DNA of 64,000 nucleotides, taken from NCBI GenBank assembly GCA_900045905.1, contig FCNS01000037.1:62001-126000 (forward strand), written 5' to 3'. Source of the DNA: Clostridiales bacterium CHKCI001 (lineage in GTDB: Bacteria > Bacillota > Clostridia > Lachnospirales > Lachnospiraceae). Under the pieces are notes generated by a model. That model saw only the letters and a list, made by a program, of their open reading frames with translations. It was not told the origin of the DNA and did not search any database. Of the stretch, positions 36,680 through 45,433 are shown in pieces (position 1 is the stretch's first letter; the number at the start of each line of letters is the position of its first letter). The translations under genes and the position numbers were made by a program.

Positions 36680-37537
36680 TTATTTCTTCAAGCATAGAAA
36701 CGCTGCTAGATTTCCTCTTCGATTGCCCATAACTCGATGCGAATATAAAAGATTTGGATTACATTTCGTACAAATATCTGTTATAGCTAAATGCTCTTTT
36801 TTGATTCCCGCTTCTAATAAGATAATTTCATTGGCTTTCCATAAATCTAATAAATACTTTCCATCTGGCTTTTCCTTTAATACCTGATTTCTTTGTTCTG
36901 GAAGAAATGCTTTTTCAAATTCCTTTGCGACTTCTTCTCCCACTTCATAGCATTCCTGACAAATACTTGGACCAATACAAGCCAAAATATCTTCTGGACG
37001 AGAATCATATTCTGTTTTCATGGCTTCAATTGTACATTGTCCCATTCGATTTACTGTTCCTCTCCATCCAGAATGGCTTAGACCAATGGCTTGATGAACT
37101 GGATCTACAAAATAAAGTGGTACACAATCGGCATAAAATGTCACAAGCGGAAGATTTGGTACATTTGTAATCAATCCATCCACATTTTCATAATTCCTCT
37201 GCTTTACCAATCCAGTTCCTGCATCCTCTTCTTTCACAACACGAATATTGGTAGTATGTGTTTGATGAGAAAGTACAACTCTTTCCCATGGCATATGCAA
37301 AACATTTGTAATCCGTTTATAGTTTTCCAATACTGCTTCTGGATCATCTCCTCTAGATACACCTAAGTTCATTTCAGCATAAGCGCCTTTGCTTACTCCA
37401 CCTATTTTCGTAGAAAATCCATGTGTTACAATATCCGATTGCTCCAGAAGAGGAAATTGAAAATAATAAACTCCATTGGATTCTTTTAATTCAATTGCCT
37501 GCAAAGTTCCCCCTTGTTTTCTCTTTATTTCTATCAT
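36680..37537 (-). CDS. pgeF: peptidoglycan editing factor / purine nucleoside phosphorylase family (YfiH)
   Basis: A 285-residue DUF152/YfiH protein. The His-Cys zinc site is visible in VVLSHQTHTTNIR, FYADCVPLYFVDP and LSHSGWRGTVNRMG; GPSICQECYEVGEEV follows. Members are described as adenosine/purine phosphorylases with multicopper-like fold and as factors that prevent mis-stemmed wall precursors; I cannot choose between them. ATG 37537 lies 5 bp after yraN. It is the last gene of the rplS-rnhB block. Confidence 0.88.
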   Translation of the reverse strand: MIEIKRKQGGTLQAIELKESNGVYYFQFPLLEQSDIVTHGFSTKIGGVSKGAYAEMNLGVSRGDDPEAVLENYKRITNVLHMPWERVVLSHQTHTTNIRVVKEEDAGTGLVKQRNYENVDGLITNVPNLPLVTFYADCVPLYFVDPVHQAIGLSHSGWRGTVNRMGQCTIEAMKTEYDSRPEDILACIGPSICQECYEVGEEVAKEFEKAFLPEQRNQVLKEKPDGKYLLDLWKANEIILLEAGIKKEHLAITDICTKCNPNLLYSHRVMGNRRGNLAAFLCLKK

Positions 37538-37542
37538 TTTAT

Positions 37543-37902
37543 TTACACCCCTTCAAATGCATTTTTCCATAGTGTAATCTGTGCTCCATATATTGCTACG
37601 ACATCAAAGCGGCATGGTGTACAATCCAAACCGTTTTTCTCCATAAGATAAACTTGAGCACAGCGGAATATTGTTCTTTGTTTTTTCTTATTTACAGCAT
37701 CCTCAGGAAATCCCATTTGATTATTCAAACGGTATTTCACTTCTACAAATACAAGATAATCTCCATCTTTTGCAATTAAATCAATTTCTCCAAACCGAGT
37801 CCAATAATTTCGCTCCAGTATCTCATATCCTTGATTTTCCAAAAAAGTGGCCGCCCAAGTTTCATAGTATGCTCCTTTTGCTCGATTTTGTCTTTTCCCC
37901 AT
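37543..37902 (-). CDS. yraN: YraN-family endonuclease-like protein
   Basis: A 119-residue UPF0102 protein with a restriction-endonuclease-like core: NRAKGAYYETWAATFLENQG, FGEIDLIAKDGDYLVFVEVK (Asp and the Glu-x-Lys are the nuclease-type residues). Its position directly after rnhB is conserved across many bacteria. Cellular role unproven. Start ATG 37902, 1 bp after the rnhB stop, which implies translational coupling. Confidence 0.88.
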   Translation of the reverse strand: MGKRQNRAKGAYYETWAATFLENQGYEILERNYWTRFGEIDLIAKDGDYLVFVEVKYRLNNQMGFPEDAVNKKKQRTIFRCAQVYLMEKNGLDCTPCRFDVVAIYGAQITLWKNAFEGV

Positions 37903-37903
37903 A

Positions 37904-38668
37904 CTAACCTACTTCACAAAAATTTTTAATAAACGTTTTTCTATGAATTGGACATGGACCATATTCTTTTAATCGTTGAATATGTAACGAACTTCCATAG
38001 CCTTTATTCGATAAAAATCCATAATTTGGAAATAGCTGATCATACTCTTCCATCATATGATCCCTTGTTACCTTAGCAATAATACTTGCTGCTGCAATTG
38101 AAATACTTTTGGCATCTCCCTTAATAATTGGAATTTGCCGAATTGCCAGATTAGGAATTGTTACTGCATCATTCAAAAGCAAATCTGGCGTAACCGAAAG
38201 CTTTGAAACAGCAATCCGCATTGCTTCATAAGTTGCTTGTAAAATATTTATCTCATCAATTTTATCTGCTCCTACAATCCCTATTCCTGTACTGATTGCT
38301 GTTTTCTGAATTTCTTTATAAAGTTCTTCTCTTTTCTTAGCAGATAATTGTTTTGAATCATTGACATAAAGTAGATTGCAATCTTTTGGCAATATTACAG
38401 CTGCTGCTACAACAGGACCTGCCAAAGGACCTCTTCCAGCTTCATCAATCCCACAAATCCATTGACAAGCTTCATTCTGTCGTTCAAACATCCACATCCG
38501 TTCCATACGTTTTCGTTCTTTCTGATAAGCGTCCCACTTCTTCTGATACTGCTGCAATAACTTTTGAACTCCTTTTCGTTCGTCTTCTTTATATAATTGT
38601 ATTACATTTAAAAGCTCCTCCCACGAAGCCTGAGCCAACCGTTGCTTAATTGTTTCAATTTTATCCAT
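37904..38668 (-). CDS. rnhB: ribonuclease HII
   Basis: Cleaves RNA in RNA-DNA hybrids and at single ribonucleotides. The 254-residue protein has an N-terminal helical extension (~70 residues, charged) before the catalytic core CGIDEAGRGPLAGPVVAAAV; further acidic residues lie in LYVNDSKQLSAKKREE, VGADKIDEINI and LLNDAVTIP. ATG 38668 behind GGAGCAAG. The N-terminal extension is common in Firmicutes. A folded 355-bp region lies upstream (38777-38882). Confidence 0.95.
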   Translation of the reverse strand: MDKIETIKQRLAQASWEELLNVIQLYKEDERKGVQKLLQQYQKKWDAYQKERKRMERMWMFERQNEACQWICGIDEAGRGPLAGPVVAAAVILPKDCNLLYVNDSKQLSAKKREELYKEIQKTAISTGIGIVGADKIDEINILQATYEAMRIAVSKLSVTPDLLLNDAVTIPNLAIRQIPIIKGDAKSISIAAASIIAKVTRDHMMEEYDQLFPNYGFLSNKGYGSSLHIQRLKEYGPCPIHRKTFIKNFCEVG

Positions 38669-38776
38669 AATTCATTTCTTGCTCCTTTGCAAATCTTTTT
38701 TTCATTTCCCATCTATGATATTCTCAATTACATTCATCTTATCATAGACTTATTTTTCTTACAATCTCCAAATTTT

Positions 38777-38882
38777 TAGAACCCTCCTATCTAAAGCAAA
38801 GCAGACATTCGTAATCCACTAACGCTACTTGCTCATAAATGCAGGCTGCTTCACAGCTTTCAGTGGAGGATTGCTTGTTCTA
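38777..38882 (-). other. structured region between lepB and rnhB
   Basis: Within a 355-bp gap without genes. A closing helix TAGAAC/GTTCTA (38777-38782 with 38877-38882) stacks on AAGCAA/TTGCTT (38794-38799 with 38871-38876). Inside are CCACT/AGTGG (38816-38820 with 38862-38866) and GCTG/CAGC with a 5-base loop (38845-38848 with 38854-38857). Read on minus it lies in the rnhB leader. No U-run follows. Family unknown. An isolated TGCTATAAT (38970-38978) on plus could be an extended -10 but has no good -35 at normal spacing. Confidence 0.4.
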
Positions 38883-39010
38883 CATTCAAAAAGACAGCAA
38901 AATCAAGTTAATTGAATTATTATTTTTTTATTTTGTTCCTATCAACTTGATACTTTTTTCCAGATTTTGTGCTATAATAGTCTACATGAGAATTTCATAA
39001 TTTTCATTAT

Positions 39011-39056
39011 AAAATGCACCTTTCTAGGATTCCTCTCCTTTCATTAGGTGCATTTT
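39011..39056 (-). terminator. hairpin at the end of the lepB pair
   Basis: AAAATGCACCT pairs perfectly with AGGTGCATTTT (39011-39021 with 39046-39056). The stem overlaps the last codons of lepB and its minus-strand tail is TTTTATAAT. It probably ends part of the rplS-ylqF-lepB transcript. Confidence 0.6.
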
Positions 39057-39638
39057 TATATTTTTCACAAATCCAATCTTATTTAATGGCCAGATACGAA
39101 GAACTGCTTTTCCCTGTATTTGTGATCGTTTTATATTTCCAACTTCCTCAACACGGCTATCTTTACTTCCATTTCGATTATCTCCTAATACAAAATATTC
39201 ATCTGGACCAATTACAATTGGCTGGGCTGCACGCCCTGCATAAACCATGCTTTCATTGCCATAGATATCTTCCTCTAACAATACATTATTTATGTATACT
39301 TTACCATTTATAATTTGTATCGTTTCTCCTGGCAGCCCAATGATTCGTTTAATGAAATATCTTCCGTCTTGATAATTAAATACAACAACATCAAAGCGTT
39401 GTGGATCTTGGAAGCGATAAGAAACTTTATCTACAATAAGATTATCCTTATGTTCTAATGTTGGAGTCATAGAAGAACCTGATACAACCGTTCTCTGTCC
39501 TATAAATGTAACAATCAAATAGCATACAACAAGTATGATAATAATTCGGACAAGTAACTCTACCAGTTCTTGTCCAATGCTCTTTTTATTTGCTACTGAT
39601 TCCTGATTTTTTTGATTTTCCATAAAATGATTACCCAT
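39024..39638 (-). CDS. lepB: signal peptidase I (first of tandem pair in sequence)
   Basis: Membrane-anchored serine protease that removes signal peptides, 204 residues. One N-terminal membrane helix (LVRIIIILVVCYLIVTFIG), catalytic Ser56 in SGSSMTPTLEH and Lys97 in RYFIKRIIGLPGE; FVLGDNRNGSKDSR near the end. The start overlaps the second copy by 8 bases; M1 at 39638 and M6 are both possible. The single-helix short form is the Gram-positive type. The two copies are ~65% alike by eye and may process different exported proteins. Confidence 0.93.
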   Translation of the reverse strand: MGNHFMENQKNQESVANKKSIGQELVELLVRIIIILVVCYLIVTFIGQRTVVSGSSMTPTLEHKDNLIVDKVSYRFQDPQRFDVVVFNYQDGRYFIKRIIGLPGETIQIINGKVYINNVLLEEDIYGNESMVYAGRAAQPIVIGPDEYFVLGDNRNGSKDSRVEEVGNIKRSQIQGKAVLRIWPLNKIGFVKNIKMHLMKGEES

Positions 39639-40233
39639 GTTTTAATAATCCAAATTTATTTAACGGCCAAATCCGCACGAATGCTCTTCCAATAATCCGA
39701 CTCTTATCGACATTTCCAACTTCCTCTAAACGACTATCTGCACTTCCATTTCGATTATCTCCGAGCACAAAATATTCATCTTCTCCAAGTGTAATTGGCT
39801 GAGATGCACGTCCTGCACTGATCATTAATTCATTTCCATAGACATCCGATTCCAAAAGTTCTCCATTGATATAAACTCTTCCTCCAACAATTTGTACTGT
39901 CTCTCCTGGTAGACCAATCACACGTTTAATAAAATTTTCATGCTGTGATTCTACTCGCAACACAATAATATCATAACGTTCTGGATCACGGAAACGATAA
40001 GAAATTTTATCTGTAATCAGATTATCTCCGTCTTGCAGCGTTGGTACCATAGATGTGCCTGAAACAACAGTACGCTGACCTACAAATGTAACAATCACAT
40101 AACAAATACCTGCTACAACTGCAAGATATAAAATAAAATCAATAATCTCCCTTACAGGACCTTTCTTTTTCTGGGATTGTTCTATTGCACTGATATTTTC
40201 TAGATCTATTTCTTCTTTTTTCTGCTCTGCCAT
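39631..40233 (-). CDS. lepB: signal peptidase I (second of tandem pair)
   Basis: A 200-residue signal peptidase with catalytic Ser61 in SGTSMVPTLQDGD and Lys103 in NFIKRVIGLPGE, and one membrane helix at ~33-51 (IDFILYLAVVAGICYVIVTF). The cytoplasmic N-terminus is longer and acidic. ATG 40233 follows AAAGGA. It precedes and overlaps the other copy, so tandem duplication with coupled translation is likely. It lies 43 bp after ylqF. Confidence 0.93.
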   Translation of the reverse strand: MAEQKKEEIDLENISAIEQSQKKKGPVREIIDFILYLAVVAGICYVIVTFVGQRTVVSGTSMVPTLQDGDNLITDKISYRFRDPERYDIIVLRVESQHENFIKRVIGLPGETVQIVGGRVYINGELLESDVYGNELMISAGRASQPITLGEDEYFVLGDNRNGSADSRLEEVGNVDKSRIIGRAFVRIWPLNKFGLLKHG

Positions 40234-40276
40234 AATAATTCCTTTCTAAACTTTCATGCCCGCTTTGCGAACACCA

Positions 40277-41125
40277 TCACGATTCTGGAACTGACTCTAT
40301 ACTGAGACGTCCTAATTTTCCGCTGCGGAAATCATCCAATAAAATCGCAGATGCTTTTTGTGTATTTAGTTCTCCACCTTTCAATAAACAATGACGTACC
40401 TGTGCTACTTGCTTTAATACTTCATAGTCATTCTCTACTGGTAAAAAACCATAACGTTCCTGCAAAATAACTGGATATTCCTTCTTTAGAAAACTTACCA
40501 GTTCATAAGCTAGCTCTTCTATATTTATAATATCATCTTTTATCGAACCAATCAATGCCAAATGTAATCCTACAAGCTGATCTTCAAATTTAGGCCATAA
40601 AATTCCAGGTGTATCCAAAAGTTCCACATTCTTATTCAGACGAATCCATTGATTTCCTTTTGTTACGCCTGGTTTATTACCTGTCTTAGCACAAACACGA
40701 CCTGCTAACGTATTAATAAATGTTGATTTCCCTACATTTGGGATTCCAACTACCATCGCTCGAATTGGTCGATTGCGAATTCCTTTTCTGCGATCACGTT
40801 CAATTTTTTCTTTACAAGCTTCTTGAATTCCACTATAAACGAGTTTTAGTCCTGCACCCGAGCGTGAGTCCAGTAAGACCACTTGAAATCCCCTTTCTCG
40901 GAAATACTCTGCCCAAGCATTCGTCTTTTTTTCATCTGCCAAATCTGCTTTATTTAATAAAATCATTCGGGATTTATTTTTCCCGAGTGTGTCGATATCT
41001 GGATTACGACTGCTCAACGGGGCTCTGGCATCTAAAAGCTCTATTACAAGATCTACCAATTTAATATCCGATTCCATCGCACGTCGTGCCTTTGTCATAT
41101 GTCCTGGGTACCATTGCAATTGCAT
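40277..41125 (-). CDS. ylqF: ribosome biogenesis GTPase YlqF/RbgA
   Basis: Circularly permuted GTPase needed for late 50S assembly (L16 incorporation in Bacillus). The motifs come in permuted order: NKADL (G4) early, then GIPNVGKSTFINTL (G1) and LLDTPGILWP (G3), with the N-terminal MQLQWYPGHMTKARRAM. An ATG at 41152 exists, but ATG 41125 with AAGGAGGATTTCT is correct (282 residues). The rplS-ylqF order is conserved in Firmicutes. A terminator lies between them, so ylqF is reached by read-through or has its own promoter. Confidence 0.95.
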   Translation of the reverse strand: MQLQWYPGHMTKARRAMESDIKLVDLVIELLDARAPLSSRNPDIDTLGKNKSRMILLNKADLADEKKTNAWAEYFRERGFQVVLLDSRSGAGLKLVYSGIQEACKEKIERDRRKGIRNRPIRAMVVGIPNVGKSTFINTLAGRVCAKTGNKPGVTKGNQWIRLNKNVELLDTPGILWPKFEDQLVGLHLALIGSIKDDIINIEELAYELVSFLKKEYPVILQERYGFLPVENDYEVLKQVAQVRHCLLKGGELNTQKASAILLDDFRSGKLGRLSIESVPES

Positions 41126-41177
41126 AGAAATCCTCCTTCTTCTTAATCCCAACGATCTATTTTTCCTATTCTCTTGT

Positions 41178-41212
41178 AAAAAAGGGACGGAATACAGATG
41201 TACTCGTCCCTT
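41178..41212 (-). terminator. terminator after rplS
   Basis: AAGGGACG (41182-41189) pairs with CGTCCCTT (41205-41212) and is followed on minus by TTTTTT. It lies 17 bases after the rplS stop. It is likely to attenuate rather than fully stop, because ylqF follows in the same direction. Confidence 0.8.
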
Positions 41213-41228
41213 CTCTCATCGCTATTCA

Positions 41229-41576
41229 TTATTTTACTAATTCTTTCACCTTAGCGCTCTTACCAACTCTATTTCTCAAATAGTTTAATTTTGCTCTTCT
41301 TACTTTACCTTTACGAACAACTTCTACGCGCTCTACGGATGGAGAATGCAATGGCCATGTCTTTTCTACGCCAACACCATTAGAATTCTTTCTTACAGTA
41401 AATGTCTCACGAATGCTGCCATTTTGTTTCTTTAAAACAGTTCCTTCAAATACCTGAATTCTTTCACGGTTACCTTCTTTAATTTTAGCGTATACTTTTA
41501 CAGTATCACCAACAGAAAACTCATCGACATTTGCTTTTAATTGAGCTTCTTCAATTCTCTTAATAATTTCGTTCAT
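41229..41576 (-). CDS. rplS: ribosomal protein bL19
   Basis: A 115-residue 50S protein at the subunit interface. Conserved [51 protein letters not shown] and [14 protein letters not shown] 41576 follows AAGGAGG. Its promoter is at 41657-41685, giving a leader of ~75 bases with a small AGAG/CTCT hairpin; autogenous control by L19 is known in other Firmicutes and is possible here. Confidence 0.97.
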   Translation of the reverse strand: MNEIIKRIEEAQLKANVDEFSVGDTVKVYAKIKEGNRERIQVFEGTVLKKQNGSIRETFTVRKNSNGVGVEKTWPLHSPSVERVEVVRKGKVRRAKLNYLRNRVGKSAKVKELVK

Positions 41577-41656
41577 TGTGTGCCTCCTTGATTTTTGGAT
41601 GTTCTTAATACAATTCGTAACAGAGGACCATCTCTTTTTTCTTCACAACGTATTTC

Positions 41657-41685
41657 ATCTTATCATATAAAAATTTAAATTGCAA
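41657..41685 (-). promoter_or_regulatory. rplS promoter
   Basis: Minus TTGCAA (41680-41685), 17-bp spacer, TAAGAT (41657-41662). The remaining gap to 41885 is AT-rich and also has to hold the plus-strand promoter of the DUF1540 gene, which I could not place with confidence. Confidence 0.65.
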
Positions 41686-41885
41686 GCATTTTTTCTAAGA
41701 TTCATGAACTTTTATTTTTATTTCAACATTTATGTATAGATCTCTTTTTTTAAGGCATACTAACAAAGATGGCTTAACGAAGAGAAATTTTTATAATATT
41801 TTTTCAATTTGCGTATAGCTGCAAATGAAAGTACCCCCACTTCGTTTCTGTCATCACACAGCTTATAACTTAGGAGGAAAATTTT

Positions 41886-42206
41886 ATGACAAATTTAAAA
41901 TGTTCAGTTACAAATTGTGTTTATAACGACAGCAATTTATGCTCCAAACACGAAATCAATGTAGGCGGTGAACATGCAAAAGAACAATCTTGCACATGCT
42001 GTGAAAGTTTTTGCAACTGCGATCATGCCCCAGCTTCTGCAAAAAATGTCTGTCAGACGGCAACTCCACAGACTAAAATTGGCTGTGAAGCAGTAAACTG
42101 TGTTTATAATCAAAATCGCTATTGTCATGCAGAGCATATTGATATTTCAGGAAATGGAGCTGGAACAGCAGAACAAACCGAATGTTCTACTTTTAAAATG
42201 AAATAA
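41886..42206 (+). CDS. DUF1540 Cys-rich protein, two domains
   Basis: A 106-residue Cys-rich protein with two DUF1540 units: residues ~4-45 (LKCSVTNCVYN...CxCCESF) and ~66-103 (IGCEAVNCVYN...ECSTF), separated by a Pro/Ala/Thr linker with another C-x-C motif. About 14 Cys in total suggest metal binding. No signal peptide, so cytoplasmic or spore-associated. DUF1540 proteins are common in spore-forming Firmicutes with no fixed function. ATG 41886 behind AGGAGG. A 12-bp hairpin (42232-42265) without a T-run follows. Confidence 0.85.
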   Translation: MTNLKCSVTNCVYNDSNLCSKHEINVGGEHAKEQSCTCCESFCNCDHAPASAKNVCQTATPQTKIGCEAVNCVYNQNRYCHAEHIDISGNGAGTAEQTECSTFKMK

Positions 42207-42290
42207 TATCAAAAATATATGCTAGATTTCTATGCATAGAAGCTGTCGTAGCGGCTTCTATGCATCTGTGTATAATAAGCTATCCTGTTG

Positions 42291-43436
42291 CTACGAAACG
42301 GCTCTATCTTCACCGATCTGATCGATTACGTTAAGAAGCTCTCTTTCCATTCGAATTTCTCCCAAATTTGGATAAGTTTTTGCTACTTTTTCAAATTCCT
42401 CCAAGCTTTTCGTAGCCTTTTGTACATCCTTTTCGATTATTTTATAATAAGCATACATCAGTCGTTTACGAGAAATATAATATTTTGTCGCCTTGATATA
42501 AGCCTTTAGCTGCTTATGATACATCCTCTGAATTTTTTCCAAATTCCTCGTTGTGATAATTTCTAAAAATAATAATTCACATTCCAATTCTTTTTTATAA
42601 ATATCCATTAAATGAAGATCAGGCTCCATTAATTCCTCATAACATTGCTTTGCTTTCTCAAATTCTCCAGAGTCCAAATACCAATTTCCCTGCTGTATTT
42701 TTAAAGACGCAACAATTGGATTGGAAAGGTCTGCGTTTTTTTCTATTTCAAACCATTCAAATGGAAAGTCTCTCATTCGTTTTCCTTCTGAAAGCAATGC
42801 ATTGGTTTTTAATTGAATATACCATCCTCGTTTTGCAATCGGATCTTTTTCCAGTTGAAATATATTATATCCATCATTTCCAACCCCACCAATTTTCATT
42901 GGAATTCCATTCGTTAAAAAAATAAAAATCCCACTAATCACTAGTCCAAACGATAGATAAGAAATATATTTTATATCTTTACAAAGATATAATAAGAAAC
43001 CTGCCAAAATCGACACAATGAAATTGCTAATGACTCCGCCTGCATTATAAAGACGGTAAGGACAATCCCTCTCTCTATTTTCAGGAGGTATCATTAGACA
43101 CTGACCTCCTGTTCCCTGAATTGAAAAACGCTTCCACTGCCATCTTCCATTTAGATGTACTAATGTAATACTTCCAACTCGAAAACTTAAAAAATGATAT
43201 CCTGACAGCAGCCCAAAGATCAAATGTCCCGCTTCATGAATAATAATCTGGAGGAAATATCCTACTATAAACAAAAGAAAGAAAATAGCAAAATCCCAAA
43301 TATTAAGTTTAATTTGCAGTCGATCAAATATAAATGCGACTCCAAGCCCAATGATTAATCCTGCCAAAGCTCCAATTCCAAGCTGAAGTAAAATAATTTT
43401 CCATTGATTTTGTTTCTTTACCTTTTTTTGCGCCAT
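42291..43436 (-). CDS. M50-family intramembrane metallopeptidase-like protein
   Basis: A 381-residue membrane protein. Zinc motif HEAGH (67-71) lies in the second hydrophobic segment IIIHEAGHLIFGLLSGY, with two or more later helices and GGVGNDGYNIFQLEKD as the likely third ligand region. There is no PDZ domain; the C-terminal half (~210-381) is soluble and helical, resembling TPR repeats (SLKIQQGNWYLDSGEFEKAKQCYEEL seen in two pieces). The TTG before ATG 43436 is not used: GGAGG fits the ATG. The gene directly follows the membrane kinase-like gene (15 bp gap), so the two are probably co-transcribed and may act in one signalling or envelope-stress path. Confidence 0.8.
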   Translation of the reverse strand: MAQKKVKKQNQWKIILLQLGIGALAGLIIGLGVAFIFDRLQIKLNIWDFAIFFLLFIVGYFLQIIIHEAGHLIFGLLSGYHFLSFRVGSITLVHLNGRWQWKRFSIQGTGGQCLMIPPENRERDCPYRLYNAGGVISNFIVSILAGFLLYLCKDIKYISYLSFGLVISGIFIFLTNGIPMKIGGVGNDGYNIFQLEKDPIAKRGWYIQLKTNALLSEGKRMRDFPFEWFEIEKNADLSNPIVASLKIQQGNWYLDSGEFEKAKQCYEELMEPDLHLMDIYKKELECELLFLEIITTRNLEKIQRMYHKQLKAYIKATKYYISRKRLMYAYYKIIEKDVQKATKSLEEFEKVAKTYPNLGEIRMERELLNVIDQIGEDRAVS

Positions 43437-43454
43437 CAAGCTCCTCCTAAATCA

Positions 43455-45308
43455 TTATTGCTGAGGAATAACTGGGTCATATACTTGTGTTAATGCCGTT
43501 GTCTTGGTTTCCGCTGCCCAATTCGGGTCCCAATCCATATAAGAAATTGCAATGGAAGCTGGCTGAAGCAATGCATTATATTCATTTACAGCCAATTCAT
43601 ATTCTTGAGCCGTTACTTCTTTTGGCTGTCCATTTTCATAAACAAAATACTGAATTGTTTCTTGTGTAGATATCACTTCTCTTCTTGTCCTTTGCTCAAA
43701 CAATTTCGTATTTTCTATCTTTCCATTTACAAACGAAGATGCTTCGCCTTCCAGACAGCTTGAAAATACATTGTTTTCATTTTTCCCTTGTACATAACCA
43801 TTGTTGAAGAATACAATTTGTCCCGTCTGTGTATTTTGTTTGGCATCAAGTGTTTTCACTGAACCAATATACTCTAACTGATTTGTTTTAAGTGAATAAA
43901 TATCATATCGTTTCCAATAACCAGTTGGTACTCCTACCAGAGGTTCTACTGCGTATCCATGAATAAATTCTGGCGTCCCATCTTGATCTAAGTCTACAAA
44001 TCCAATACCATTATTTGCAAGTGGGATTCCCTCTGGAGTTACATAATTTCCTTGGCACCAAGTCCCCTCTGAAGCAAGCATCATCTGAATCACTTCTTCT
44101 TTTGTTTTAGCTGGAACAGATGCTGTCGATACAGGTTTAGAAACTGCTGGAGTCGTTGCTGGGGTTGTAGTTACCGCTGCTGAGGATACAGACTCAGAAG
44201 GAGCTGGAGTAGACGACTCTGATGGCACAGCTGACGCGGATGTAGATTGAGGCACTACAGAAACTGGTCTCGATTTCAAATATGACACGCCCAAGGAAAT
44301 TGCAGTTCCTACTACAAATACTGCCGCAGCTCCTGCCACACATTTCATACATATCTTTTGAAACTCTTTCTTTTGTTCTTGTGTTCGCTCCAGTTTAAGA
44401 GAATATTTTGGATTTTGCCGCTTTCCCAACTGCTTTTGGCATTGCTGCAAATCTCCAATGATTCCATCTGCACTATGATAACGGTACTGTTTTTTATAGG
44501 AACAGCATCGCAGCATTACTTCATCAATATCAGAACGAAGACCATTTAATTCTGGCAGCACTGTACCCGACATTCTTTTCTTTACCGCAGCCCCCAAATC
44601 TAAGTCTGTTTCCTCAATAAATGGAATTTCATTCTTATTTAAAAGCTGATATATCACTAAACCCAAAGAATAAAAATCATCCGAAGCATCTTCTTCCATA
44701 CCAAGTGTAGCACTCTCTGGTGAGCAATAAGTAGCACCAATTAGATTTCCTTCTCGATAGCCTCTTATTTTATTGGATGCGAAATCAGCCAAATAATAAA
44801 CTGGCATATTATTCGATCCTTTTTGAATAAAAATATTGGATGGTTTAATATTACCGTGGATAATTCCCTTTGCATGAGCCTCCTTTAATATAGAAGCAAT
44901 TTCTAATGCCATCTCAATTACTTCTGCTTCATCCAGATAGACTTCCTCTTCCATTACTCGTTGCAATGAGTACATTCTCTTCATACGAAGCAAAATATCA
45001 TATCCTACAATTTCTTGCGTATAATCTTGAACAGCTCGTACTTCATAATCTTCAATTGGAATGGCTCCAGGGCACTCTTTTAATGCCTCCAATTTTTGAA
45101 GTAACTGCTTAATTGTTTCTTTTCGTTTTTCGTCATCTGCTCCAAATGCAGAGGAAATTGCTTTCAAAACGCTTACTTCTTTATTCCTATTTGTTAAAAT
45201 ATAAACTTTTGAACCAAATCCATCCCCAATTTCTTCTCCAATATGCCAAGAAGACCATAGTTCTCCATATCCTTTCAGACGATTTGGCAATCCTTTCATT
45301 AAATTCAT
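43455..45308 (-). CDS. membrane Ser/Thr protein kinase-like protein, probable pseudokinase
   Basis: A 617-residue protein: cytoplasmic kinase-like domain (~18-290), one membrane helix (323-343), a Ser/Pro/Ala/Thr-rich linker and an extracellular domain of ~220 residues with WCQGNYVTPEG and EGIPLANNGIGFVDLDQDGTPEF. Gly-loop IGDGFGSKVYIL and Lys49 are kept. The HRD triad reads H151-G-N153 (IIHGNIKPSN), so the catalytic Asp is Asn (codon 44850-44852 on minus), and DFG reads DFA (175-177). Loss of the catalytic base predicts no or weak phosphotransfer. PASTA repeats are absent. ATG 45308. Partner in operon: M50 protein. Confidence 0.85.
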   Translation of the reverse strand: MNLMKGLPNRLKGYGELWSSWHIGEEIGDGFGSKVYILTNRNKEVSVLKAISSAFGADDEKRKETIKQLLQKLEALKECPGAIPIEDYEVRAVQDYTQEIVGYDILLRMKRMYSLQRVMEEEVYLDEAEVIEMALEIASILKEAHAKGIIHGNIKPSNIFIQKGSNNMPVYYLADFASNKIRGYREGNLIGATYCSPESATLGMEEDASDDFYSLGLVIYQLLNKNEIPFIEETDLDLGAAVKKRMSGTVLPELNGLRSDIDEVMLRCCSYKKQYRYHSADGIIGDLQQCQKQLGKRQNPKYSLKLERTQEQKKEFQKICMKCVAGAAAVFVVGTAISLGVSYLKSRPVSVVPQSTSASAVPSESSTPAPSESVSSAAVTTTPATTPAVSKPVSTASVPAKTKEEVIQMMLASEGTWCQGNYVTPEGIPLANNGIGFVDLDQDGTPEFIHGYAVEPLVGVPTGYWKRYDIYSLKTNQLEYIGSVKTLDAKQNTQTGQIVFFNNGYVQGKNENNVFSSCLEGEASSFVNGKIENTKLFEQRTRREVISTQETIQYFVYENGQPKEVTAQEYELAVNEYNALLQPASIAISYMDWDPNWAAETKTTALTQVYDPVIPQQ

Positions 45309-45398
45309 TTTTGTATTATAACTCCCTTTTCTTTATGTTTTTCATTTCTAGATTATACACCGCATAGTATTTTTTGTAAAGTTCGTCCTTTTCCAATC

Positions 45399-45427
45399 TA
45401 GACTTTTTTCTTAATATCTTCTATAAT
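45399..45427 (+). promoter_or_regulatory. promoter of the 45.4-kb structured RNA
   Basis: TAGACT (45399-45404, 4 of 6), 17-bp spacer, perfect TATAAT (45422-45427). Start predicted near 45433-45436, 11-14 bases before the closing helix of the RNA. Confidence 0.7.
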
Positions 45428-45433
45428 GAGATT

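Noticed and set aside
38947-39058. Short plus-strand RNA from TTGATA/TATAAT to the 39.05-kb hairpin
   Set aside because: The -35 to -10 spacing is 20 bp and the hairpin is better explained as the minus-strand lepB terminator; not strong enough to list.
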